In this document: positions 47,403 to 57,982 of the stretch, piece after piece
Layout: each line of letters starts with the position of its first letter
Position numbering within the stretch: the stretch's first letter is position 1
The notes under the pieces: generated by a model
Told to the model about the DNA's origin: nothing
Seen by the model: only the letters and a program-made list of their open reading frames with translations
The model's database searches: none
NCBI GenBank assembly: GCA_026075535.2
Contig: AP026542.1
Coordinates: forward strand, 3,596,001-3,660,000
DNA length: 64,000 nucleotides
Direction of reading: 5' to 3'
DNA from: Tricholoma matsutake
Taxonomy: Eukaryota > Basidiomycota > Agaricomycetes > Agaricales > Tricholomataceae
Translations under genes and position numbers: made by a program

Positions 47403-47779
47403 TTACCAATGAATGGCAAAATGATCTCGTACATCGCTTATTTTTCAAACCATAACAGTGCAGATAAAATAAAACTCTACCTTTAGCACATTGCAAATAT
47501 TAGTCGGTGATTTAACGCTGCTATTGTGGCTCGTTGTATATAATGGTAAACGGCCAGGTGAACCGATTAGAAGCAGTGAACAAGCATATGGCACCGCCGT
47601 GCACGCGGCGAATAGCAGCAGGCAACAGCGTGCAACTTAACCGAAGCTTAAGTCATTCCCTTGGCAATTTCTGCATATACCGATAAGTACTCATACACGA
47701 CATTCGAAGCGGTTATAAGGAACTAAAGATTTGGTATACCGTATTTCTTTGACTCTCGCACCCAAGTACTTAGTATGAT
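47403..47779. other. Gap between Hsp70-like gene 2 and the RTA1-like relic
   Basis: No supported gene. It must contain the 3' ends of both neighbours, which are convergent. Confidence 0.4.
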
Positions 47780-48770
47780 CGTTCCGAGGTTCCTGAATCC
47801 TTTCCATCATGGTCCGGCCGCACCCCACTTGGCAATGTTGATATGAATCAGCCAGGTCAGAACGGGATATAGACTGAGATGGCAACAAATAAGGGGAGAA
47901 CGTCCAGTGCGTAAAAAAAAACGACTCGGACGTGGCAAGCCGACCGTTGAAGCCCTCGGAAAGCTCAGCTACACGAAAACAGTACTAATCTGCAGAAATA
48001 ACAATGTCAGCGATATCACCAATATTCCAACGCAGCTAATAAGCAGTGCAGCAGCCAAGGTCCGCCAGTCATTATACCAAGATTGGAGGTGGTCCTGATA
48101 CCACAGTATATACGGTGTAGGAACACCAGAAGAAGAAATGTAAACGTAAAGAAGGACAGTAGTTGAGCAACAAGCCCTGCAAGAATGATCTACTGCATAT
48201 AAGTAAGTGTTTGGACGCAGGAAAAAAAACTGACGCGTGATCCCATTAACAAACGCTCAGCTGATGTTGCGGAAACAGAAAGCGAACCTCCTATAGCCTA
48301 AGTTGGTAGAAGAAAAATAATTAAGAAGTGAAAACTTGGGCCAGACAGACGTACTTGAATCAGAAAGGTAGCAACGTCCAACGAGAGGAAAACTACTGTG
48401 ATCTTTTGTGAGGGCATCAGAAGCAATTCCTCCGAACAGACATATTCAGCCAGGCGGCCGAGAAGAACGTAATCCACGGCAATGAAGGCACATGGCTAAA
48501 GAAAAAGGTAAACCTGAAGCTGTACTTCCATCGCCGAGGCTAACATGAACCGATTACACACCGAGAAGGCAACAAGCAGATATTCCACAATAAACAACAG
48601 CTCTGAATCCGGAACAGTGCGAAGCCCGAATCTTGTTCCGATAGCAAGGGCAAATGCTGAAGGATTTCAGTGTTTTGATCAAAAATGGCTCCATCACATA
48701 GTGTACGCTCCAATAACCATGGGTAGCATCCACTGGCACTGAGTGCGATACTTCCAGACGTACCATGTTT
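47780..48770 (-). pseudogene. RTA1-like (lipid-translocating exporter family) membrane protein, decayed
   Basis: Minus-strand exons read WYVWKYRTQCQWMLPMVIGA, then PDSELLFIVEYLLVAFS. After a ~66-bp intron comes PCAFIAVDYVLLGRLAEYV with SQKITVVFLSLDVATFLIQA and GGSLS. After further introns come GLVAQLLSFFTFTFLLLVFL, WRTLAAALLISCVGIL, VAELSEGFNGRLATSE and YALDVLPLFVAISVYIPF. These are the transmembrane segments and the ...VFRVAEL.EGF.G... landmark of fungal RTA1-like seven-helix proteins (RTA1, RSB1). A base is missing near 47970 (frameshift before VAELSE). Two TGA codons follow YIPF, where Trp and Arg are expected. The N-terminal exons are not recognisable. Confidence 0.65.
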
Positions 48771-49877
48771 GCTTGAGTGCAACACACTGGCAGAGAATCA
48801 GCGCTGGGAATTGTTCATCCACCGAGTTAATATGAATTATATCTCGCGAAACCACGCACTCGAGGTGACCGCCGTAAGAGTATTGGACACAATGTACCGC
48901 AGGGAATTATCGAGATCGAGCTTTGGATCCAGGGGAAGCTCTACAGAGACCGAGGAACGTTAATGACATGAAGCGGGAGCAAAAAAGAGGAACAAGTGGC
49001 ATGCCAGCCAGCGTAAGAATCACAGACTGGTTTCTGGAGCGCATGCCAGTGCGTATCAATTACCTCAACGCCAGACTTTAAGAACCTGTCTCGATAGAGG
49101 ACCATGTGCGGCGGCGGTTCTGCCAAGCGTGGATTAGTGAAGTCTAATTAAGGCCTCGAAATTTCGCGATCCTTGACTTCTCCTGCAGTGGATGGTATCG
49201 TGGATGCAGATTGTACCTACTGTGTAACTTCTGTGTAACAGTAACCCTCTTGTCGTGACATAAATTATGTGTGGTTAATCAGAGATACCTGATGTTGAGT
49301 CATAAGTCCAAATTTATTTATTTTAAATGTGGTGCTGCGCTCATTAACTAAATAGTACGAAAAGGTGGCTGTGCTGGCGGAGATTGGCGCCGACCGCCTA
49401 CCAATGTTCCGACGGGGCGAGCGCATAAGCTTTGGGTGCTGAAGATTCTTTCATTTTCCGGTCGCAGTTCACTGTGTATGAAGTGGTCCGTACCCAAGTG
49501 TATGCAGTTGTACATGTTATATTGAGAAGTTTGTCGGAATATGAATATAACAACTGCATACAACTTACTTCGTGTACACTCATCACCTGTGAAGAACGTT
49601 GCAACTTCTATGGACTCAACTGTCAGCTGTGTAAGGGAGGAGGCGCTTGCAGCTCGCTGGACACCGATGCTCTGGGTATGCCCCTGCCTTCTGGACGTGA
49701 GCTTAAAGATTTGACCTGACTGAGACCACAGCATGTTAACAGGTGAGTACTCGAGTCCTTTCTGATCCTAAGAGACAGCGTTCTTTTTGTCAAGAAAGTG
49801 CAAGATATTATAAGTATATACTCATCTATGATATCAAGCAGGTCTGCTTGTTAAGAAGCTTCTGCATAATGTTATTA
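48771..49877. other. Intergenic; possible worn 5' part of the RTA1-like relic and a small hairpin
   Basis: No domain was found. A hairpin at 49501-49560 pairs TATGCAGTTGTACATGTTATAT with AATATAACAACTGCATA; it could be the core of a small inverted-repeat element. Confidence 0.35.
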
Positions 49878-51351
49878 TCAACGAACCATCATCTCTTCGA
49901 TCCCCGACTGCAATACAATTTTCGGCCTGAGTAAGATTGTTTCGTCCCAATCTCCCACCTTCCCGGGCTTCCGCACGACCCTCGCAATCCCCAGATCCGT
50001 CGTACACAGCACAGGTTCGGGCTCCTCTCGCCCTTTTTCATAATCACCGGCAAATGCGTCGTCCATTGTAGAGGGCTTAAACTCCGTGTCCTGTAGAACA
50101 TACAACACCTCAAAGTCGCACGAAGTCACCTCTTCTCCAATTGCTTTCCGAAGTTTTTGTGCACCCTTCACGATGATAGCAACTTTGTCTCCGAAGCGGG
50201 TTGCAATGTTCTCGTGCAGGGCAGATTGGGTTTCTCTGACGCCAGCTGTGAGGAGGATATTGGCAAAGGCGTCAATAAAGTACATGGCGAGATCTGGTTC
50301 GTGGTCTGTCATTCGCTGGACATGGGCTCGTGTCAGGGAACGCCATCGACCTGATACAGCTTGCTCCTCTGCGAAAAGTCAGTGTAATTGCAGAAGTACG
50401 AGCTTCGGATTACTGACCTGCCTCCCTTACCCTCATATAGATTTCTCTGATCAAATGTTCGTCCTCTGGATCGTCAAAATACCACGAAGTCAGAATCCAG
50501 TTCGTGTAAGCGGACATGCCCGCTTGAAAGGCGATCTGGATTAATGTTGGATCCTCATGGTGTTCAGATGTCTTCAGCAACTCGACCATCCGAGGTCCCA
50601 GAATCTCTGTTGCACTCGCGTACACCTCTACCATTTCTACCTCCTTCCCCTTCCCTTTTCCCATCCTGCCTCCTGCACCCTCTGCATTTTCTCCGGTGTC
50701 TTCCACTCCTCCTTCGGTGTCTTCCACTTCTCCTTTAGTCTTTTCCACCTCTTTTACCTCTCGCCATCCTCGTCCCTCGCTCTTCTGCTCCTTGAACTCG
50801 AATGACTCCGCCACCAGTGCTGCAGTCTGGTATATCTCAGAGTTGAGTGTGTTAAGCATCCTGATGATGTCTGCACCCGATAGGGCATCGGTTTTAGTCA
50901 GGAATGCTTCAGCCCCTTTAAGCTCCAATGTTCGGGTTTTCAGCAGGTGGACGGTTTGAGCGTGCTCCGTCTTGATTTGTAGTGCCTCGTCTTTGAGCAA
51001 TTGTGCTTTCTCCGTCTGCTGCTTGACTTGGTCCTCCAGTATTTTGTTCTGCTTCCGCGTGCTCTCGAGCAGCTTCTCGAGCTCCTCCAATTCACTTTTC
51101 ACGCGATCAAACTCACTCCTAAGAGCTGCCAATTCCTCCTCCTTGGTCTCTGCATCTGACCGTGTGGCAGTAAGTGATCGATGAAGCCAAGATAACTCAG
51201 CATTCTTCCCGGCTTCTGCCCGTCGAAAACGCCAGAGATCCTTGATGAGTTTGATGATGCCAAAGCAGGCCGTAAAGGACAGTCCCGCGACCCCAGCATA
51301 TGTTAACGAAGATGACAAAGACAATGGCCCGATGTATGCAACTAGGGACAT
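49878..51351 (-). CDS. Coiled-coil family protein, paralogue 3, with N-terminal membrane segment (474 aa)
   Basis: Exons 51351-50418 and 50368-49878 sum to 1425 nt. The intron is at the family position before EQAVSGRWRSLTR. Unlike the other copies it begins with a hydrophobic stretch (about residues 10-34, SLTYAGVAGLSFTACFGIIK) followed by KLIKDLWRFRR, which fits a signal anchor. A long coiled coil follows (about 48-150), then LKGAEAFLTKTDALSGADII and the helical domain, with a Lys/Glu/Gly-rich insert (about 205-245). The C-terminus LRPKIVLQSGIEE matches the family. No Hsp70-like gene faces it; the 51.4-52.1 kb flank holds only short unrelated frames. Family and function are not recognised. 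Confidence 0.75.
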
Positions 51352-52116
51352 TGGAGAGAACAGTATCCAGCTGTCAAGATGTCCTCAGTGAGTGACTCGG
51401 CCGTAACTAGTTGTGCAAAGCAGGTCTTTCATAAAGCTCGCTTGCAGGCCATGAGGCAGGGAACGTGTAGCCCTACCCGGTTCAGTTTTAGGCGTGTGTT
51501 GCGAGGGGCGTGTGATCGGTGCGAATCAGTGCATGTTTGTACACGTCCGACGATGCATTCGTTAGTGCTCGCCGCTGCAGCCTGCTTCCTGTGTGCTCAG
51601 TGCTGTTTGTTGCACGACTCCCTCGTGTCTTGGATCGAACTTCGCATGTCATTTTTAACCTGAAAGCAGGCACAGTTTCCGGCGGGTCGTATCATGAGCC
51701 TCCACTGTTGTCAAGGAGTCTGTCTATACGCTGAATGTAACTATTCCGGTTTTCACGCGTGGAAATCATACCTCACATATGCAAGCATCAGCCGTAAAGG
51801 GGGTTCTTCTAGTTGTGGGGTCGGGGATAGAACCTTAGATGGAACAGGCCTGTGACGGAATGTCGTAGACAATGCGTTGCATCATTCACGAGGTGGGCGA
51901 TTCCGAGGAGTCCAATTGTGATAGGTAGATCTACCCCGCAAGGAACCGATCTACACTATATATGGCTTCTCCACGGAATCGGTATCGAACATACGATAGT
52001 ACTGATCTCGAAGCAGACTAGAGTGACTAGACGGAAGAGACGTCTTCAACGAGGCCCAAGCTGAGCACAGCTCTTACAAAATAAAGGAACTACCGGACTA
52101 CTTCAGCTCCTCCGAG
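51352..52116. other. Intergenic; no gene seen
   Basis: A plus frame at 51379-51663 is open for 94 codons and Cys-rich but matches nothing, and it has no splice-linked extension. It is probably chance. Confidence 0.4.
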
Positions 52117-53735
52117 TCATAAAGCCGAACAGAGGACCACTTTAGGCTTTAGCAATTCTTCAGGCTGACGCCCCTTCACAACCCTCACCAAACCTATCTC
52201 CGTCGTACCGGCTACTCTCTCCCCAGAGCTTACCAACCGTGGACTGAACACGCTACCCATCTGTTCCCCGTTCCTTCTGTCGTCAGCGTACGTGTCATCC
52301 ATAACTCGAGAGTCGAACTTCTCCCCAGAGTGGAACCGCTTCAGATTGATGGTTGCAGAAGTGATGTCCTCGCCTGTACCCTTGCGAAGTCGAATGGTCA
52401 AATCAACAATCATCGACACCCGCCCTTGAAACATGTTAATCAAAGCTGTTTTCTTGTTATCCTGGACCCATCCTGCAATAGTCAATACGTGGACAAGTCC
52501 ATCGACAATGTAGTTTGTCGCAAAATCGGGGGTGTCTCGTGCTCTGGCATGAGCCCTAGTCATAGACCGCCATCTTCCAGAGACTGCTTGTTCCTCTATA
52601 ATGCCATAACCAGAAGTTGTGAAGGTGGCTGTTATTCAGCTTCTGGAGCAATTTAATTACCTTGCTCATATAGTCTTGAAAAGATATCGGCTAGCACCTC
52701 ATTCTCTTTCCCTTTCCCGCCCTGTATCCAAAGATCGGCCATCTTCACACTGCAATACACCATATAGATTTGGAGCGCAATTTGAACAGGAGTGGGATCG
52801 AGATCCGTCGAGTGCTGTTCCCATCTAGACCTCAAAGCCTTCATCATGGGTTCTCCGAGTACGCGTCTGGCTCGTTCATACGATACTTCATATGCCGTGA
52901 TGTTCTCCTTCGTGGTACCCGGCGAAAACTCCAGCGAGTCAGCCATGAATGCGGCTGCTTGAAGGATCTCCGCGTTCAATGATTCTGCTATCGCAATCAC
53001 TTCTGCACCTGACAGGAAGTCCGTCTGAGTCAAAAATCTCTGTGCACCCTTCAACTCTGTTGTTCTCTCCTCCAACAAGTGGCGTGTTTGTGCATGTTGA
53101 GCCTCTGCTCTGCGAAGTTCGTCCTTTACGACTTGTAACTGCTCCCACTGACGCCTATTGCCTTCCTCTAGCTCCCGAGAACGGCGTTCAGCAGACTGCA
53201 GTTGTCCAATTACAGCAGTAAATTGGGATTGCTTATCGCCCAGTTCAGTTTCTAGCGCTGTGATCCGTCTACGTGATTCGTTGAACTCGTATTGAATCAT
53301 GGAACTCAACTCCCGGTTCCGAAGCTCAGCGTCGTGAAGTTTCTTCGTCATCTGCTGCAAGTCTTTCACCATGTTGGCTTTGTCATGCTCATACGCTTTC
53401 AAGCTCTTTCTGTCGCTTGTTGAACGATGGCGGCTGTTGGTATTTCTAGGGTGCATGTTACGATTGAACCCGTCCATATGTGATGGAAATTGAGCAGCAT
53501 ACCTTTCTATGCAGTCGCTATCCGTGAATTCAACAGATGGAACATCGACCGAGTCATTCCCCATCCCCTTCTTCACCATTTCCTGTTTGCCATGCCTATG
53601 TGCCTCCGGTCCCTGTGATGCCAGTGAAGTTTGCGGTTGTTGCAAGCATTGAACTTCATCTGCTTGAATGGCATACTCTGAAGCTGATTTCGTTGGCACA
53701 ACATAGGAAACCGCAGTCGGTATCCAGTCGAACAT
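52117..53735 (-). CDS. Coiled-coil family protein, paralogue 4 (517 aa)
   Basis: Exons 53735-52661 and 52595-52117 sum to 1554 nt, with the family intron before EEQAVSGRWRSMTRAHA. The coiled coil runs from about residue 125 to 245, then LKGAQRFLTQTDFLSGAEVI, LNAEILQAAAFMADSLEF, DPTPVQIALQIYMVY and the C-terminal VAGTTEIGLVRVVKG and KPKVVLCSAL. The N-terminus MFDWIPTAVSYVVP differs from the other copies. A relic of an Hsp70-like gene lies ~150 bp upstream on the opposite strand, so this copy once formed the same divergent pair. No break is visible. Confidence 0.75.
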
Positions 53736-53879
53736 CGACGCGATGGTTTGGGCTCAACGGCTAGATCAACAAGGTCCAATAAGGTGCTATTCCGTGCACT
53801 TCCAACGTGTTCGACGCGTGGCTTCATCATGGTCGAAAGTGTGACGACGTTATCCATCATTCTGTGTGTCAGCAATTAG

Positions 53880-54140
53880 ACGCACAATTCTCTCATGCTC
53901 ATACAGTGGTATTTCTTACAGGTGGGTCTAGAGCGTCTCTCCTTGGCACAAATAACAATCCTAGCATTCTCGATCCCAGAAATCAAGAGTGGCATCACTA
54001 GGTAATATGGCCGACACAAGAACGAAGGCTCGACCAAGACTGAATGGTACTTTTCAACTCTCATCTCAGTTGGTGTTGGACGTTGAGGCTCAAACTTTTC
54101 CAGGTTTAAACTGCACATACGCCAAAGTCTTAAGCAAGCA
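53880..54140 (+). pseudogene. Relic of a third Hsp70-like gene
   Basis: AGTGGTATTTCTTACAG followed by GTGGGT matches the exon 1 end SGISYR of the Hsp70-like genes. CATTCTCGATCCCAGAAATC matches exon 2, with the TAG acceptor and GTAATA donor in the same places. AAGGCTCGACCAAGACTGAATG matches the end of exon 3, and CCAG followed by GTTTAAACTGCACATACGCC matches the start of exon 4. Most of exons 1 and 3 and everything downstream are gone. Confidence 0.8.
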
Positions 54141-54580
54141 GTTTTAGTAGACTTTCATTCAAAGGAATTCTGGCAACTTGACAGTGATATCTCTGTCCTG
54201 TTGCTGACGATGGAGTGCAACTAGGAGGCAACTCCTCGACAATTTTCTGGATCTATGATTTATGCAAGTGCCGCAACACGACTCGGAGTTCCATTGACAG
54301 GCTCCGAAGTCGCCGCAGTCACTTGCAAGATCATTTACGTACCACCAATACCACCCGTGGTGAGACGGATAAGCGAATGCCATACAGATAGGCTGTTTGC
54401 CATACCCTTTCAGCGACCATGTAATGGTCGAACCTCCCACGGTAGTATCCAGCGCAGTTAATCCGTTTTGCAAGCGACTGAGCACGGTAAGGATCTGTTG
54501 ACTCCGGAAGTGTGATAAATAAGTAGATACATAGTATTTGTGTCTGGTAACTAATATGCACAGTTCTCGAGTCTAGCTGC
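54141..54580. other. Interval between the Hsp70 relic and coiled-coil paralogue 5
   Basis: A minus-strand frame (54485-54159) contains DTTVGGSTITWSL, faintly like a phosphate-2 loop, but it is on the wrong strand and has no other ATPase motif. Nothing else is supported. Confidence 0.3.
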
Positions 54581-57150
54581 TTATTCGAACGAATATCCCA
54601 CCAGTCCCTGCATCATGGAATGAAGGACAACCTTTGGTTTTACGATGGCGCCGCCGTGGCCTTCTGCCGCACGCAGACCAACATCAGTTGTGCAGACAAC
54701 ATATTCCTCGACTGCCGTCTTATCGTCATATGCATCGTCCATCGTTTTTGGCTCGAATTTCTCATCAGGGTTCACGACTACAGCCTCCCAATCTTCTCCG
54801 AGAGCTCGGTTTAGCCGAAGAGCCAGTTTGACGATCATGAACAATCTTCCGTTAAAAGCAGCCAGCGTGTTGTGCGCTTCAAGGCCCATCTCGCTCCATC
54901 CGGCAACATGGAGCGCATCGATGAGATTCTCCTCCAGAAAATTTTTCATTTCAGTCTCGGATTGGCTGTCCGAGGAATCCTCGAGTTGTGCTTGGGTCAG
55001 CGCTCGCCATCGCGAGGAGTTAGTTTGGCTGGCTATGAATCACAATTAGCTTGGATCCTATGCTCAAAACAGTTCGACCCACCTGATCCTTTCATTCTTG
55101 AATAGATGATAGCCAAAAAGTCGGCGTATTCCCAATGCCCAGGGTACCATGATGTCATGATCCTCGTGCAGCAACTCACCATGCATGCCTGCAGTGCGAT
55201 CTGAATGGGCAAGGGGTCGAACTCTGCCTCATTCTGCGACCTCAAAATAAGCACCATCGGCTTTCCCATTGTCTGGTTCGCCCGCTCCATCGCTTCTTTC
55301 ACATGATCACTAGTCACAGAACTATTTCCGCTGTAGTTCAAGGAGTCTGCAATAAATGCAGAAACCTGGAATATTTCGGTGTTCAATGTATCCAATAACC
55401 CAATGACACCGCTTTGGGTTTCTTTGATGGGTCCCGCGCGATGGCTCGATCCTGAGCGCGTCTGGTTCTTGACAGCCTTCAGTTCAGACGTCTGGCGTCG
55501 AACCTGATCTTCCAGCATCCGGATGCGACGCTCCGCGCTCTCTGACTGTCGCTGTTTCTGCAGCTTCGTCATCTCTGTCAGGCTGTCCTCTAGGCTGCGT
55601 ACTTGATTCTCCTTGGCTTGGAGCTCGCTGGCCTGGAGACGGTTCTTCGTCTGCAACTCATCGTTGCGAGCCACAGCTGCCTCGAGATCAGTTCGTACAG
55701 CTCTCAAGCGATTTGTCGCCTTCATGTGAGTTTCTTTCAGGGCTCGTAGCTGTTGCTCCTTTTCTCCATGTTCGCCCACGATGCGTTTGTACTGGTCTTT
55801 CAGCTCCTGGTTCACGTGCTGAATATCCTCCAATCGCTTCATGAGATGGTCTTTCTCTTCCTCAAGTACTCGCACTCTACCCTGCAACTCTTCTTTCTGT
55901 CGTCCTCTTTCATTCTCTATCTGCTGTTTCTCTGTTATGCTGTGCCGCAGAGTATTCTTCAGCTTCTCTATCTCGTCTCCAATCTTCCGATTGTCTTCTT
56001 CAAGTTTATGATTTCGCTGCATAGCCACAGTCAGCTGCGCCTTGACGCCATCGCCTTCCCGATTCTGGCTTCTTGCGTCCTCCAACTGTTGCGATGCGTC
56101 ACCGTTTTTGCTCTCGAGCACTCGCACTCTCTCTTCCAGCTTCTGAGTTTCGACTTTCTGCCGTCGCTTCTCATCGTCCAGCTGCTGGACCAATCGCACC
56201 TTGTCTCCCTCGAGCGCTTCCGCCGTATTTCTTAGACCCTCTATCGCGTCTTCGTATCCTCGCTTCTCATTCTCTCCTGCGTGATATCGCTGCAGAGCAG
56301 CATCTAGCCGTGCTTCGACGATGTCTCTGGCTTCTACCAGTTGCGATTTCTCCGTCTCTAGACCTCGTACGACCTTATCCAACACCTGCACGTCGTCACT
56401 GAGAGCAGCGTTCTTGCTGTTCAGCTCTTGATTAAGCCGTTCAGCAGCTTCAAGCTCGCCCACAGTTCTCTTCAATTCACTTTCTGCCTCAGCTCTCTCC
56501 TTTCGCATAGACTGGAGTTCCTCGTCGTTCTTTCGTATGATGCCAAGCTTATGCTGATCCTCTTCCTTCAGATCTTGGTTGAGCTGCTCGGCGGTGTCAA
56601 GCTCATAGAGCACCCTCTTCAACTCCTTATCCATGTCCACTATGTCCTTCCGTAGCGCTCTTAGGTCTGCTATCTCTGCTGGCAGTTTGAGCTCATCTGA
56701 GCTTGTCGAGACTTCGTGCTTGAGCGGCAAGGTTTCCTGATGAAAAGACTCGGACGAGGTAGAACTCATCTCGTCAACCATGTTGTCGTCCTTGAGACTG
56801 TGTGGAGGACTGAACGTCTGTCCTTGCGTAATGACTTCCGTCCAATCATTGTCGGTGTGTTTAGACTGTGGAGTGATTGAATGCAAGTGCTCATCCGTCG
56901 ATGATTCGGCCCTGTTAGTCTCCTCCGCCGTTTGTGGCGCTGGTTCAGGTTCGTTCTTTTTATTGCTAGGCACTACAGCTGGTGTTGACACCTCTCCTGC
57001 CTTAATAACACTAGACTCGTCCTTGATCTGCACCTTGGGGACGCTTGAAAGTTTGGAGTCCCTTTCTTTGTATTTGCGCTTTGTCGACGCTATACGTCGA
57101 CTACCCATAAGCATCCCGATAAGAGAGAACGGCGACACGGTAGTTGGCAT
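54581..57150 (-). CDS. Coiled-coil family protein, paralogue 5, long form (839 aa)
   Basis: Exons 57150-55083 and 55032-54581 sum to 2520 nt, with the family intron just before SRWRALTQAQ. The N-terminus is polar (FSLIGMLMGSRR, then Lys/Ser-rich). Residues about 150-560 form a very long heptad-rich coiled coil, roughly four times that of paralogue 1. The shared domain begins near IGLLDTLNTEIFQVSAFIAD, goes on to LPIQIALQACMVSCC and ends VKPKVVLHSMM plus a short tail. The SGAD motif is replaced by a basic QTRSGSSHRAG stretch, so this is the most divergent copy. A partner gene is not seen in the 0.8 kb upstream. The protein may be a filament-forming or scaffold member of the family; that is inference from the coil length. 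Confidence 0.75.
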
Positions 57151-57982
57151 CGTTAGAGATGTGGTTGGAGTAGTGTATTAGCCGCGCTACTGAAAGTTGA
57201 GCCTTCTGTACTTATTAGAAATTGCCTTTGTGGCGTCCTCGTTGTATCGTGGTAAACGCATGTTGTGATCGGCCTTTGTCCTTATGTTTGGTATTTCAAG
57301 AGCACATTAGATGACTGCGCTGTGAACCCCTTTGTGGTGCGTAAGAGATATGGACATTACGACTGCGTGTGTCAAAGAGTCTATACATTATATGATGGTC
57401 ACCAAACACTAGATGAGACATACATTGTTATGACTTCATCATTATGATGCCAACCAACGATTCATGAAAGAATGCTCAGTGCATGACCGGTCTGTTCGAG
57501 GCAACCTCCGAAGTCCGAGTCCGAATTGGAAACGCGTCGGCATCATGTGACACGCATGAATGGTCGCGTGACACTATTCTCATGATGCATAATTCTATGT
57601 TACTATTTTGATATCTACCTACGCTACATAAGTAGCTAAGGACATACTAAAAAGTAGCATAGGTGTTGCATCGGAACAACCATGGGACGCAGGGAAATGG
57701 GGTGACATCAAAAATGGGGCACTGATGGCTTTCATGTGTGCAATTACCGTTATTTTACCTTCATTTGTATCAATTTTGCTTCCGGGAGTTGCCAGCATCA
57801 ATTGCTCAAAGGGATATGGGTCCTTGACTGTCCTTGATCAATGCATTGAACCACAAGCACTGCAGCAGTCAGTAGAGTGCGACATGTACATGCACCCTGC
57901 CTTTTTACGCATGAAAAGGCACTTAAGATGAAAAATACCAGCTCAGAAAACTGTCACAGTCCTGCACCAGTCACAGATATCT
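57151..57982. other. Intergenic; no gene seen
   Basis: Divergent promoter space between paralogue 5 (minus) and the exonuclease gene (plus). Frames here are short, and none carries a domain. Confidence 0.45.

Noticed and set aside
51379..51663. 94-codon Cys-rich plus frame as a small secreted protein
   Set aside because: No signal-peptide-like start, no ordered Cys pattern and no splice support.
54159..54485. Minus-strand peptide DTTVGGSTITWSL as an inverted Hsp70 fragment
   Set aside because: One weak loop-like match on the wrong strand, with no phosphate-1 or adenosine motif nearby.
55753..57181. Plus-strand frames opposite coiled-coil paralogue 5
   Set aside because: They are antisense shadows of a heptad-rich exon with biased codons.
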